NCBI RefSeq assembly: GCF_020735385.1
Contig: NZ_CP085953.1
Span: forward strand, 558,001 to 622,000
From: Granulicatella elegans
GTDB lineage: Bacteria; Bacillota; Bacilli; Lactobacillales; Aerococcaceae
Length of the DNA: 64,000 nt
Direction of reading: 5' to 3'
Below are positions 47,332 through 56,514 of this stretch, one piece after another; position 1 is the first letter of the stretch; each line of letters opens with the position of its first letter. Position numbers and translations under genes: made by a program. The notes under the pieces were generated by a model that saw nothing but the letters and a program-made list of their open reading frames with translations, was not told the DNA's origin and did not search any database.

Positions 47332-47357
47332 ATTTTAAAAACATAATAAATGTACAC

Positions 47358-47392
47358 AAGGCGGTAGAAGTAAAAACTATCGTCTTTTTTTA
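47358..47392 (+). promoter_or_regulatory. GTAAAA-loop leader hairpin before the replisome organiser
   Basis: The 10-bp stem AAGGCGGTAG / CTATCGTCTT (two G-T pairs) with loop AAGTAAAAA and T7 ends 27 nt before the ATG at 47414 (47387-47413 between). Confidence 0.78.
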
Positions 47393-47413
47393 TTTGAAGA
47401 AAGGTAGGAGAGC

Positions 47414-48115
47414 ATGGCAGATAAAAGAATGTTTTCACTAAAGATAGTGGATAGCGACTTATTTTTGGATATGCCACTAAGTAGTCAATGTCTGTATTTT
47501 CATCTATCAATGAGGGCAGATGATGATGGTTTTGTAAATAATCCTAAGAAAATCATCAAGATTATCGGAGCTAATGAAGATGACCTAAAAATACTTATTA
47601 CCAAAGGCTTTGTGATAGTCTTTGATCAGGGAATTATCGTCATTACTCATTGGAAGATAAATAACTTTATTAGAAAAGACAGATACAAGCCAACAATGTA
47701 TATCGATCAGAAACAACAGCTTTATCAAACGGAAAATGGAGCATATATTTCAGAAGAAAAAGTTGGTTGTCATCTGGTTAACCAAAGGTTGTCAAGTGGT
47801 CAACCCAGTATAGGTAAGGGTAGATTAGATAAGGTTAGTATAGATAAGGGGAGAGAAGAACAGTCCACCCCCATCTTTTATGGAGAATTCAAAAATGTAA
47901 GGTTAAGCAAAGAAGAATATAAAAATCTTAAAGAAAAATTAAACTCACACAAAGAAATAATGATAAATAAGCTATCAAGATACATGAAAAGTAGTGGCAA
48001 GACCTATCAAAACCACTATGCAACAATCTTAAAATGGTATGAAGAAGATAAAGAAAAACTAACACATCAAGGTGGAAATAAAAAAATGAACTATGATGTA
48101 GGAGAATCTTTATAG
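47414..48115 (+). CDS. Replisome organiser / replication initiation protein of the IME
   Basis: This 233-residue protein has an N-terminal phage replisome-organiser domain (R-M-F-S-L-K-I-V-D-S-D-L-F-L-D-M, Q-C-L-Y-F-H-L-S-M-R-A-D-D-D-G-F-V) and a C-terminal domain shared with the ICE RepA (L-S-K-E-E-Y-K-N-L, Y-Q-N-H-Y-A-T-I-L-K-W-Y, M-N-Y-D-V-G-E-S-L). The IME and ICE initiators thus have different heads and the same tail. It may support replication of the excised IME. Ribosome site GGTAGGAG. Confidence 0.85.
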   Translation: MADKRMFSLKIVDSDLFLDMPLSSQCLYFHLSMRADDDGFVNNPKKIIKIIGANEDDLKILITKGFVIVFDQGIIVITHWKINNFIRKDRYKPTMYIDQKQQLYQTENGAYISEEKVGCHLVNQRLSSGQPSIGKGRLDKVSIDKGREEQSTPIFYGEFKNVRLSKEEYKNLKEKLNSHKEIMINKLSRYMKSSGKTYQNHYATILKWYEEDKEKLTHQGGNKKMNYDVGESL

Positions 48116-48210
48116 ATAAAAAGAGGTGGAAAGGCATTATTAAAGACTTTAAGTCTAAAAAGGTATCAAAGTATGCCAGAGATAATAAAAATGTAAATAT
48201 GACACTTTAA

Positions 48211-48249
48211 AGGCGATTAGAAAATTAAAAATCTAATCGCCTTTTTTTA
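48211..48249 (+). promoter_or_regulatory. Terminator-like leader hairpin before the recombinase operon
   Basis: The perfect 11-bp stem AGGCGATTAGA / TCTAATCGCCT with loop AAATTAAAAA and T7 ends 26 nt before the ATG at 48269. Confidence 0.83.
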
Positions 48250-48268
48250 TTGCATGAAAGGATAAGCT

Positions 48269-48493
48269 ATGACAAAAAGACAAACAAAATACATTGTAAA
48301 AAGAAATTATGATAATAGAAGAACAGACACAGAAGCTTTTCTAAGACTAATAAAAAAATCAAGCAAATTAAATAAGGCTAATGAAATTGAGTATAACAAA
48401 TATAATATTGATAGTAATAAAAAAGAGTGCTATAATAAAAATAGTTTTAGAGAAAGTTGTGTTATTTCCGAAAACTCAAATAAGGAGGAATAG
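48269..48493 (+). CDS. Small hypothetical protein upstream of the serine recombinase
   Basis: This 74-residue, strongly basic protein starts M-T-K-R-Q-T-K-Y-I-V-K-R-N-Y. I do not recognise a family. Its stop is three bases before the recombinase ATG and the recombinase ribosome site lies in its last codons, so the two are coupled. A recombination accessory role is possible by position only. Confidence 0.6.
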   Translation: MTKRQTKYIVKRNYDNRRTDTEAFLRLIKKSSKLNKANEIEYNKYNIDSNKKECYNKNSFRESCVISENSNKEE

Positions 48494-48496
48494 GAA

Positions 48497-50143
48497 ATGA
48501 TACAAACAAATTCAAATCACTTTTCATTCAAAGCTGCAATTTATTGCAGACTATCTAAAGATGATGAGCAGAAAGGAGAGAGTGCCAGCATACAAAACCA
48601 AAAGGAACTTTTAGAAAACTATGTAAAATCAAGGGGTTGGAGTATTTACGATGTATATATAGATGATGGATATACTGGATTAAATACAAATAGACCATCA
48701 TTTCAAAGACTAATTAGAGATATTGAAAATAAAAAAGTGGATATAGTCATCACTAAGGACTTATCAAGGCTTGGAAGAAACTATTTGCAGACTGGATACT
48801 ATACAGAAAATTTTTTCCCAAAGAACAATGTCAGATATATAGCTTTAAATGATGGAGTAGATACCTTTCAAGAAAACAACGAAATAGTTCCTTTTAAAAA
48901 TGTTTTAAACGAGTTTTATTCAAGAGATGTTTCCAAAAAGATGAAATCTGCTTATATGACAAGGGCAAGGCAAGGAAAATTTATTGGTTGTCTTGCTCCA
49001 ATAGGATATAGGAAAGACAATGATGATCCACATAAACTAGTAATCGATGATGAAACTTCATGGATTGTTGAAAAAATTTTTGATCTTGCTTTTAGTGGTT
49101 ATGGAGTACAAGCAATTAGAAGAAGACTTTTTGAAGAAAAAATACCTACACCTACCTGGTGGAATAGAAAAAAAGGACTTAGAAATAAAAAAACTAAGTT
49201 AGAAATGACCGTAGATGGTGGAGAGTATTGGTGGGACTGCACAACCCTAAAAGAAATTATTGAAAACCCAGTTTATATTGGTCATATTGCTAGTCAAAAA
49301 GTTAATTATAAATTCAAAGTAGGTTGGTTATCCGATAAACCTAAAGAGGAATGGATAATAGTAGAAAATACACACGAACCAATTATTTCTGAAGATATTT
49401 ATAATATAGCAAATGAAAAATTAAAGAGCAGGAGAAGACCATTTAAAAATGGAGAAGAAAGCATATTTGCAGGCATTGTGAAATGTCCCGATTGTGGAAA
49501 ATCTTTAAATCTTGGAAGAAACAAATCGAAAAAAAGAGAAAAGTTACTCACTTGTAACACTTATAGAAGATACGGAAAGTCATTATGTAGTCAACATAGA
49601 ATTTATTACGATACTCTTTATGAGATAGTGCTTAAGGATATTAGAAAAAATGCAGAAATAGCATTAAAAGATGAAAAAGAAATTATAAAAGCACTTGAAA
49701 AATCACGAGAAATTGATAATGAAGAAGAACAAAAATTTATTATGGATAAGATTTACGAAGATCAAATAAGAGTAGAAGACTTAACTAAAAAGATTGAAAG
49801 ATTATATGATGACTGGCTAGACAATAAGATAAGTGAAAGTAACTTCCAAAAAATTCTTGAAAAATCACAAAACGAACAAGATTATCTAAATCAAAGAATA
49901 AAAGATAATCAAAAATTGATTGTCAAAGAAGATCTTGAAGATATTAATGTTAAAAAATGGATTGAACTCATAAAAAAACATAGGGATATAAAGAAGCTGG
50001 ACAAAGAAACCTTAAACGAACTCATCTCAAAAATCTATGTTCACGAAAAAGAAGTAGTGAATGGAGAAATCACCCAAACAATTGATATTTACTACAATTT
50101 CATAGGAAATACAGACACACTACAAGTATTTTACAATCTCTAA
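48497..50143 (+). CDS. Large serine recombinase (IME integrase)
   Basis: This 548-residue protein has an N-terminal resolvase catalytic domain (Y-C-R-L-S-K-D-D with nucleophile Ser20; later D-L-S-R-L-G-R-N), a recombinase domain (residues ~165-300), a zinc ribbon (C-P-D-C-G-K ... C-N-T ... C) and a C-terminal coiled coil. This is the TnpX/TndX layout. It should integrate and excise the IME at maff2; its stop codon is three bases from the maff2 remnant. GGAGGAAT precedes the ATG. Confidence 0.94.
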   Translation: MIQTNSNHFSFKAAIYCRLSKDDEQKGESASIQNQKELLENYVKSRGWSIYDVYIDDGYTGLNTNRPSFQRLIRDIENKKVDIVITKDLSRLGRNYLQTGYYTENFFPKNNVRYIALNDGVDTFQENNEIVPFKNVLNEFYSRDVSKKMKSAYMTRARQGKFIGCLAPIGYRKDNDDPHKLVIDDETSWIVEKIFDLAFSGYGVQAIRRRLFEEKIPTPTWWNRKKGLRNKKTKLEMTVDGGEYWWDCTTLKEIIENPVYIGHIASQKVNYKFKVGWLSDKPKEEWIIVENTHEPIISEDIYNIANEKLKSRRRPFKNGEESIFAGIVKCPDCGKSLNLGRNKSKKREKLLTCNTYRRYGKSLCSQHRIYYDTLYEIVLKDIRKNAEIALKDEKEIIKALEKSREIDNEEEQKFIMDKIYEDQIRVEDLTKKIERLYDDWLDNKISESNFQKILEKSQNEQDYLNQRIKDNQKLIVKEDLEDINVKKWIELIKKHRDIKKLDKETLNELISKIYVHEKEVVNGEITQTIDIYYNFIGNTDTLQVFYNL

Positions 50144-50146
50144 TTA

Positions 50147-50230
50147 GGCATAAAGCAGCTTATGGCTGGTGGGGGAATTGTACTAATCGGTATTAAATTA
50201 ATTCCACTACTTGCAAATGTACTCAAGTAA
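50147..50230 (+). pseudogene. maff2 3' part, cut off by the IME
   Basis: The bases encode G-I-K-Q-L-M-A-G-G-G-I-V-L-I-G-I-K-L-I-P-L-L-A-N-V-L-K and a stop, the normal Maff2 C-terminus, without any start or ribosome site. The first codons repeat, with synonymous changes, the last codons of the 5' part (35331-35350), marking the attachment site. Confidence 0.88.
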
Positions 50231-50249
50231 GAAGAAAAGGAGAAATTAA

Positions 50250-51113
50250 ATGTTTGGGATATTCGACAAGATAGAGGAGTTTTTCAAAGACCTTCTACTG
50301 GGCGGTATCCAAGCAAATCTTGAGTCCATGTTTCTTGACATCAACGATAAAGTTGGTGCGATTGCAACGGATGTGGGAAAGACACCAATGGGGTGGAACG
50401 GTCAGGTTTTCAGTTTTATTAAAAGCATTAACGATTCCGTTATCATTCCCATTGCAGGGCTAATCATTACGGCAGTCCTTTGTATCGAGCTTATCAATAT
50501 GGTTATGCAAAAGAACAATATGCACGATACGGATACCTTTGAATTTTTCAAATACATCATAAAGATGTGGATTGCCGTATGGTTAGTGTCTCATGCTTTT
50601 CAGTTTTCTATGGCAGTCTTTGATGTGGCACAGCACATGGTAAATAAAGCGGCAGGGGTTATCAATACCTCTGCCGTTATCTCCGGAGATCAGATTGTAA
50701 CGATGGTAGAAGGCTTAAAGGAAAAAGGTCTTGGAGAGCTTGTCATGATACTCTTTGAAACCTCGCTCATAAAGGTGGCAATACAGGTCATTTCCATTGT
50801 GATTATGCTTGTAGTGTACGGAAGAATGTTTGAAATTTATGTTTACTCATCCGTTTCAGCCATTCCATTTGCCACAATGGGAAACAAAGAGTGGGGACAG
50901 ATTGGAACGAACTATATCAAAGGCTTATTTGCCATAGGACTACAAGGACTCTTTTTAATGGTTTGTCTTGGAATATACGCAGTATTAGTTAAGACAATAC
51001 AGATAACAGATATACACACAAGTACCTTTACGATACTTGGATATGCGGTTTTGCTGGGGTTAATGATGCTAAAGAGCGGAACACTGGCCAAAAGCGTATT
51101 AAATGCACACTAA
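50250..51113 (+). CDS. VirB6/TrbL-like conjugation membrane protein
   Basis: This 287-residue protein has six or seven spans, a conserved start with two amphipathic helices, and G-R-M-F-E-I-Y-V-Y-S-S-V-S-A-I-P-F-A-T in the centre, typical of the CD0415/CD1112-type channel component of Tn1549-like ICEs. It probably forms the inner-membrane pore of the transfer machine. Codon use is visibly richer in G and C than in the left arm of the ICE. AAAGGAG precedes the ATG. Confidence 0.88.
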   Translation: MFGIFDKIEEFFKDLLLGGIQANLESMFLDINDKVGAIATDVGKTPMGWNGQVFSFIKSINDSVIIPIAGLIITAVLCIELINMVMQKNNMHDTDTFEFFKYIIKMWIAVWLVSHAFQFSMAVFDVAQHMVNKAAGVINTSAVISGDQIVTMVEGLKEKGLGELVMILFETSLIKVAIQVISIVIMLVVYGRMFEIYVYSSVSAIPFATMGNKEWGQIGTNYIKGLFAIGLQGLFLMVCLGIYAVLVKTIQITDIHTSTFTILGYAVLLGLMMLKSGTLAKSVLNAH

Positions 51114-51127
51114 AAGAAAGGATAGAT

Positions 51128-51394
51128 ATGATGAACAAAAGAAAAACAGTATTGATAGCAGTAGCAGTTGGAACAGGTATTTTGGCAGTGATGGATAGAA
51201 TCAGGCTTCACAGCAAAGTGAATGACTTGGAAGAAAGAACAAAGGACATCGGTCGCTGCCATAATGATTTTTGTCTAATGCAGGAAAGATATAACAGAAG
51301 TACAAATGAACAGATTGCAAGCATTCAGGAAGAAATCGGCTCCGTATATGAGCATATAGAGGAGCTTTCAAAGGGTAAAGAAGATGGGAGGTAA
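51128..51394 (+). CDS. Small membrane-anchored conjugation protein
   Basis: This 88-residue protein has one N-terminal span (T-V-L-I-A-V-A-V-G-T-G-I-L-A-V) and a coiled-coil C-terminal part. It lies between the VirB6-like and PrgI genes, 14 and 3 nt away, inside the transfer operon. Proteins of this shape recur here in related ICEs, but no function is known to me. Confidence 0.7.
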   Translation: MMNKRKTVLIAVAVGTGILAVMDRIRLHSKVNDLEERTKDIGRCHNDFCLMQERYNRSTNEQIASIQEEIGSVYEHIEELSKGKEDGR

Positions 51395-51397
51395 GTT

Positions 51398-51787
51398 ATG
51401 GCGTATGTACCTATCCCAAAAGACTTAAAGAAGGTAAAAACAAAGGTAGCATTCAACTTGACGAAAAGACAGCTTATCGGTTTTACGATTGCAGGACTGA
51501 TTGGAATACCAATCTATTTATTTATGCGAAAGGTTGTTCCAAATGATATAGCAGTCATCTTTCTCATTGTGTCTACTCTCCCAATATTTTTTATCACTCT
51601 TTTTGAAAAGGACGGACTTAGCTTTGAGAAATACTTTAAGTATATTTACCTTCATAAATTTTATCAGCCACAAAAAAGAGTGAGAAAGGAGGTTTACCTT
51701 GAAAGACAAAAGAAAGATTCAGCAGCTAAAGTTAGAACAAAATCAAAAGAAGTTAAGAAGTCAAAAACAGGACTTAAAGCAAAATAA
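51398..51787 (+). CDS. PrgI-family conjugation protein
   Basis: This 129-residue protein starts M-A-Y-V-P-I-P-K-D-L-K-K-V-K-T-K and has two adjacent spans (residues ~29-45 and 52-70), then a basic tail with Y-I-Y-L-H-K-F-Y. That is the PrgI/TcpE-like pattern found before VirB4 genes in Gram-positive systems. It overlaps the VirB4 gene by 89 nt. Confidence 0.9.
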   Translation: MAYVPIPKDLKKVKTKVAFNLTKRQLIGFTIAGLIGIPIYLFMRKVVPNDIAVIFLIVSTLPIFFITLFEKDGLSFEKYFKYIYLHKFYQPQKRVRKEVYLERQKKDSAAKVRTKSKEVKKSKTGLKAK

Positions 51788-54128
51788 GGGAAAGTCTAAA
51801 AAAGACAGGGGCGGATTACTTGACCTTATCTTTAGGAAAGAACCGAAAAGATACACTGTTGAAGATACCATTCCCTATCTTAGACTCTTAAAAAGCGGGA
51901 TATGTCAGATTGATGAAAAGCATTTTAATAAGAGTATTGCCTTTGAGGATATAAACTATCAGCTTGCCTTAGAAGAAGATAGAGATTTGATTTTTAATCA
52001 GTTTGCAAATTTTCTTAATTCCTTTGATCCAAGTGTCAGCATAGAGTTTTCATATATTAATCAGCTTGGCAGAAATGAAGAAATGAAATCAGCTATTCAA
52101 ATACCGGATAAAAAGGACGGGTTTGACGATATTCGCCTTGAGTTTAGAGAAATGCTGAAAAGTCAGATTGTAAAGGGAAATAACGGACTGAAAAAATCAA
52201 AGTATGTAACCTTTACGGTGGAAGCGGATAATTTAGAGCAGGCAACATCAAAACTGGAAAGACTGGAGATAGATATATTATCGAGTCTTAAAAGTATGGG
52301 AGTAAGAGCAGAAAGCCTTAACGGAGAGGAAAGGCTAAAGATACTTCATGATGTTTTAAATCCGAATAAGACCTTTGAATTTTCATATAAGGACTTAAAG
52401 AAGAAAGAAAGCACAAAGACATACATTGCTCCTGATGAATTTAACTTTACACCGTCAAGGTATTTTAAGTTTGGAAAATTTATCGGAGCAGCAAGTCATT
52501 TTCAAATCCTTGCAAGTGAGCTTTCAGACCGTATGCTTGCCGAGTTTTTGGATATAGATGATAACATCAATATTTCTTTTCACATCAAGGCAATCGAACA
52601 GTCAGAAGCCATCAAGATGGTAAAAAGGAAAAATACCGATATTGACAAGATGAAGATTGAGGAAAACAAAAAGGCTGTAAGGTCGGGATATGATATGGAC
52701 ATTCTTCCAAGTGATTTAATCACCTATGGGGAAGATGTAAAAAGCCTCTTAAAAGATCTTCAGACAAGAGATGAAAGAATGTTTGTTGTAACCATTATCT
52801 TTATGAACTTTGCAAGGACAATTCAAAAGCTGGACAATACCATTTCTCAAATCAGCTCTATTGCCAATCAGCATAATTGCAAGTTAAAAAGGCTTGACCA
52901 TTCCCAAGAGCAGGGCTTAATCAGTGTACTTCCACTTGGGGTAAATAAGATTGAAATTGACAGAGGACTAACCTCATCATCTACGGCAGTATTTATGCCT
53001 TTTACCACAGAGGAGCTTTTCATAAATTCGGCGAACAGTTTGTACTATGGACTAAATGCCCTAAGTCATAACCTGATTATGGCAGACAGAAAGAAACTGA
53101 AAAATCCAAACGGTCTAATTCTCGGAACTCCGGGAAGCGGTAAGTCCTTTAGTGCAAAAAGAGAAATGGCAAATGCCATTCTTACAACCGATGACGATGT
53201 TATTATCTGCGATCCGGAGGGCGAGTATGGAAACCTTGTGCGTCAGTTTAAAGGAGAAGTCATAAAGGTCAGCAGTAAGTCAAAAGACTATCTCAATCCT
53301 TTAGATATAAATATGAACTATGGCGATGGGGACGCACCGCTGAAAGATAAGGCAAACTTCATTATGTCAATGCTTGAGCTTGTAGTAGGTGGTAGCGGTC
53401 TTACGGCAGAAGAAAAGTCGGTTATAGATAGATGCCTACCTAAGATTTATGAAAAGTATTTTGAAAATCCAAAGCCTTGGAATATGCCTATTCTTCAAAA
53501 CCTGTATGATATGTTAAAAAATCAGGAAGAAAAAGTCGGCAAAAAACTGGCAACGGAAATGGAGATTTATGTAACAGGCTCTCTTAATGTATTTAACCAT
53601 CAGTCCAATGTGGACTTAAATAAGCAGCTTCTTTGTTTTGATATTAAGGAACTTGGAAGTCAGCTTAAAAAAATCGGAATGCTTGTTATTCAGGATCAGG
53701 TGTGGAATAAGGTATCGCAAAACAGAGGAAATAAGGCTACAAGGTACTATATCGACGAGTTTCACTTGCTTTTAAAAGACGAGCAGACAGCTTCCTATTC
53801 CGTAGAGATTTGGAAAAGATTTCGTAAGTGGGGAGGAATCCCGACAGGCATTACACAGAATGTCAAAGACCTACTGATGAGTAAGGAGATAGAAAATATC
53901 TTTGACAATACGGACTTTGTCTTAATGCTTAATCAAGCAAGCGGCGATAGAGAAATTTTAGCAAGGAAACTTAAAATATCACAGCCACAGCTAAAATATG
54001 TAACCAATTCCAATGCAGGGGAAGGACTTTTGTTCTTTGGAAATACCATTGTTCCTTTCCTTGATAAGTTCCCGAAAGACACAATCCTTTATCAGAAGAT
54101 GACAACCAAGCCTGAAGAAGTGAGGTAG
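51699..54128 (+). CDS. VirB4/TraE-like transfer ATPase
   Basis: This 809-residue ATPase energises the type IV secretion channel. Walker A is G-T-P-G-S-G-K-S-F near residue 477, Walker B regions are I-I-C-D-P-E-G-E-Y and Y-Y-I-D-E-F-H-L-L, and the first 300 residues form the VirB4 N-terminal domain. The start is TTG 51699 inside prgI, supported by AAAGGAGG 7 nt upstream. The long overlap with prgI is unusual but the ribosome site is excellent. Confidence 0.94.
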   Translation: MKDKRKIQQLKLEQNQKKLRSQKQDLKQNKGKSKKDRGGLLDLIFRKEPKRYTVEDTIPYLRLLKSGICQIDEKHFNKSIAFEDINYQLALEEDRDLIFNQFANFLNSFDPSVSIEFSYINQLGRNEEMKSAIQIPDKKDGFDDIRLEFREMLKSQIVKGNNGLKKSKYVTFTVEADNLEQATSKLERLEIDILSSLKSMGVRAESLNGEERLKILHDVLNPNKTFEFSYKDLKKKESTKTYIAPDEFNFTPSRYFKFGKFIGAASHFQILASELSDRMLAEFLDIDDNINISFHIKAIEQSEAIKMVKRKNTDIDKMKIEENKKAVRSGYDMDILPSDLITYGEDVKSLLKDLQTRDERMFVVTIIFMNFARTIQKLDNTISQISSIANQHNCKLKRLDHSQEQGLISVLPLGVNKIEIDRGLTSSSTAVFMPFTTEELFINSANSLYYGLNALSHNLIMADRKKLKNPNGLILGTPGSGKSFSAKREMANAILTTDDDVIICDPEGEYGNLVRQFKGEVIKVSSKSKDYLNPLDINMNYGDGDAPLKDKANFIMSMLELVVGGSGLTAEEKSVIDRCLPKIYEKYFENPKPWNMPILQNLYDMLKNQEEKVGKKLATEMEIYVTGSLNVFNHQSNVDLNKQLLCFDIKELGSQLKKIGMLVIQDQVWNKVSQNRGNKATRYYIDEFHLLLKDEQTASYSVEIWKRFRKWGGIPTGITQNVKDLLMSKEIENIFDNTDFVLMLNQASGDREILARKLKISQPQLKYVTNSNAGEGLLFFGNTIVPFLDKFPKDTILYQKMTTKPEEVR

Positions 54129-54132
54129 GCTT

Positions 54133-56265
54133 ATGGGAAAGAAACTGAAAAAGGACTTTAAGGAAAGGCAAAGGGCAAGGATTGAAAAGGAAAGGCTGCA
54201 AAGTAATGGCAGCATAGAGCCTGAAGAAAGTAAGTTAAAGCATAACGATGATTACAGAGGGAAAATCGTCCATGACAAAGACAGATTTCAAGATAAGGTT
54301 TATGAAAAGGTCAGTAAGAGAAGTTCAGAAACTGAATTAAACAGGAAAACTTCTAAAAGCAATGCAAGGTATAGAAGTCCTGAAACAGGAAGTGTAAGTC
54401 AGGAAGAAATTGGAAAAGCTGATTATATTACTGAGGTTAAAGATGGAAAAATCTATGATCCTTTAGGAAAAGACCTCGACAATGATGGGATTATAGACAG
54501 ATATGACAATGACTTTAGGGATAGCGACTATTTTGAGTCAACCTATGATGTAGAGGATAATCTTCATCATAAAGTAGAAGATACAAAAGGCTTTTCAAAA
54601 AGCCAAAAAGCTCAAAAGAAAAATTATAAGAGAAAAAACTATTCCGATAAGCTCTATACCAGAAAAAAGGACAAAGAAGCCAAAGAGGAAAAGGCGGACA
54701 GTAAAAAAAGGGGAAAAGAAGCCATTCTGGATAGAGAAAAGAAAAACAGGCTTTCTAAAGAACAGGAAAGAACTTTTAGGGATAAGGCTTCTAAGGTGTC
54801 CGCTTTATCAGGACTTGCTAAAGGAAGTGAAACCGTAAGAGATTACTTATCACATGGAAGTGATGAAAATCAAGGTGTAGAGGCAGGAGAAAAAACAGCC
54901 GACACAAGCTCAAAACTCATTCATGGCATTAAGAACTATTCAGATAAGAAAAGAGCAAAAAAAGGATATGACCTTACGAATAAGGACTATAAAATTAGAA
55001 AGCGAAAATCCAAGTTAGAGTTTCGAGATGCCAAAGAAGAACTGAAAAAGACACAGGAGTATCAAAAAGCAAATAACTTTAAGCGATTTCAAAAGCGAAA
55101 GCAGATGAAAGATTCCATTAAAAGGCAGAATAAGTCAAGGCTTAGAGATCGCATTAAGGAAGGGCTTATAGGAAGTCTTAAAAGTTCAAAGGAAGTTATA
55201 TTAAGAAAAGCGAAGGGACTTATGATTATTTTCATAGGTCTTATTATTTTGGGAACTTTCTTTATCAACTTTGCAGGAACGGGAATGACAGGCTTTATGA
55301 ACTCCACAAGTTCTGTTCTTACAACAAGCTATTTGTCAAAGCCAAATGTCCTAAATGAAATCAATCAGAACTTTTCCGCTATGGAAAGTGAGCTTCAAAA
55401 CGAGGTTGATCATGTCAAAGAGAATTATCCCGGATATGACGAGTACATCCTAAATAACACAGAGTACATCGGGCATAATGTCCATGAGCTTTTATCCTAC
55501 ATTACATCAAGGTGCGGAGAAGTAAAGAATGTATCGGAAGTAAGCTCTGTATTAAATGAGCTTTTTAAGTCCATGTATGACCTTGAGTATAAGGAAGAAG
55601 TAGAAATCAGATACAGGACAGTTACAGAAACCTATACCGATGAAGATGGAAATGAATATACCGAAAGCCATGAAGAACCTTACGAGTACAAGAAACTCAT
55701 TGTAACCCTTCATAAAAGGGAAATGGACAGCATTATAAAGGAAGTCTTTGCAAACTATCCTGACAATCTGAAACACTATGAAGCTTTATTCCTTGCTCAA
55801 GGCAATATGGGAGAAGCCTTTGGTAATAGCGACCTTATTGCTTCCAATGGAGGTATCGGAGGTGGAAAAGAATATGAAGCTTCTACGGAAGTTCAAAAGA
55901 AGATTGTAAATGCTGCATACATTACGCCATCTCCGGGTGCAGGCTGGTGTGCTATGTGGGTATCGCAGGTTTATCAAAATGCAGGACTTGGATATATCGG
56001 AGGAAATGCCTGTGATATGTACCGAAACCACACCTTTACATCAGATAAATCAAAACTCAAGGTAGGAATGCTTATTGCAGTTGAAAGCAGTAGTAGTGGA
56101 AGTACAGCAGGACTTACCTATGGTCATGTAGGAATTTATATAGGCGATGGCAAGGTAATAGATAATATCGGTCGAATCAGAGTAACAACTTTAGATGATT
56201 GGATAGCAACTTTCTGCAAGCACCATCCAGTAGGCTTCGGCTTTCCGCCAAATGTAAACAGATAA
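54133..56265 (+). CDS. Cell-wall hydrolase of the transfer apparatus (CD1108-like, CHAP/NlpC domain)
   Basis: This 710-residue protein has a very charged N-terminal ~350 residues (K/R/E/D-rich), one span (M-I-I-F-I-G-L-I-I-L-G-T-F-F-I, residues ~358-375), a middle VirB8-like region and a C-terminal amidase with G-A-G-W-C-A-M-W-V-S-Q-V and Y-G-H-V-G-I-Y-I-G (Cys and His of a CHAP/NlpC fold). It would open peptidoglycan for the channel. ATG follows GAGGTAGG, 4 nt after virB4. Confidence 0.9.
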   Translation: MGKKLKKDFKERQRARIEKERLQSNGSIEPEESKLKHNDDYRGKIVHDKDRFQDKVYEKVSKRSSETELNRKTSKSNARYRSPETGSVSQEEIGKADYITEVKDGKIYDPLGKDLDNDGIIDRYDNDFRDSDYFESTYDVEDNLHHKVEDTKGFSKSQKAQKKNYKRKNYSDKLYTRKKDKEAKEEKADSKKRGKEAILDREKKNRLSKEQERTFRDKASKVSALSGLAKGSETVRDYLSHGSDENQGVEAGEKTADTSSKLIHGIKNYSDKKRAKKGYDLTNKDYKIRKRKSKLEFRDAKEELKKTQEYQKANNFKRFQKRKQMKDSIKRQNKSRLRDRIKEGLIGSLKSSKEVILRKAKGLMIIFIGLIILGTFFINFAGTGMTGFMNSTSSVLTTSYLSKPNVLNEINQNFSAMESELQNEVDHVKENYPGYDEYILNNTEYIGHNVHELLSYITSRCGEVKNVSEVSSVLNELFKSMYDLEYKEEVEIRYRTVTETYTDEDGNEYTESHEEPYEYKKLIVTLHKREMDSIIKEVFANYPDNLKHYEALFLAQGNMGEAFGNSDLIASNGGIGGGKEYEASTEVQKKIVNAAYITPSPGAGWCAMWVSQVYQNAGLGYIGGNACDMYRNHTFTSDKSKLKVGMLIAVESSSSGSTAGLTYGHVGIYIGDGKVIDNIGRIRVTTLDDWIATFCKHHPVGFGFPPNVNR

Positions 56266-56277
56266 GGAGGACACAAT

Positions 56278-56514
56278 TTGAAAAAAGAACTGACAGCAGT
56301 AAAAAACAGAATAAAGAAGTTAAAGGATAAAAAGGCTCTGATTGATGAAGAATTGGAGCCTTTGTTCATTCGTGAGGAAGAACTTGAAAACGAAGAAATT
56401 ATTGCCATTTGCAGAAAGAACAACATTACAATCAGTGATTTAATGGCAAAAGTAAACAGAGAAAAAGCAGAAGTGAAAAAGGAGAAAACAAATGAAAACC
56501 AGTTTGAAAAATAA
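56278..56514 (+). CDS. DUF4315 family conjugation protein
   Basis: This 78-residue helical protein starts (TTG after AAGGAGG) K-K-E-L-T-A-V-K-N-R-I-K-K-L and has the E-L-E-N-E-E-I-I-A-I-C-R-K family block. It always sits between the hydrolase and DUF4366 genes in Tn1549-like ICEs. The function is unknown. Its end overlaps the next start by 23 nt. Confidence 0.85.
   Translation: MKKELTAVKNRIKKLKDKKALIDEELEPLFIREEELENEEIIAICRKNNITISDLMAKVNREKAEVKKEKTNENQFEK

Larger units (their letters stand above)
35351..50166. mobile_element. Integrative mobilizable element (IME) inserted in maff2
   Basis: The two halves of maff2 lie at 35314-35350 and 50147-50230 and share TTATGGC at the break (35344-35350 and 50160-50166). 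Between them stand a large serine recombinase at the right edge, a MOBQ relaxase with an oriT-like region, a PcfB adaptor, a replisome organiser, regulators and a lactococcin-972 locus. There is no coupling protein or secretion gene, which defines a mobilizable rather than conjugative element. Serine-integrase IMEs that use maff2 have been described in streptococci, to my knowledge. The exact crossover base is uncertain by about 20 bp. Confidence 0.85.

Noticed and set aside
51699-51787. The 89-nt prgI-virB4 overlap as an assembly error or fusion
   Set aside because: The TTG start of virB4 has an excellent AAAGGAGG site and both frames are intact; nested starts are usual in this operon type.
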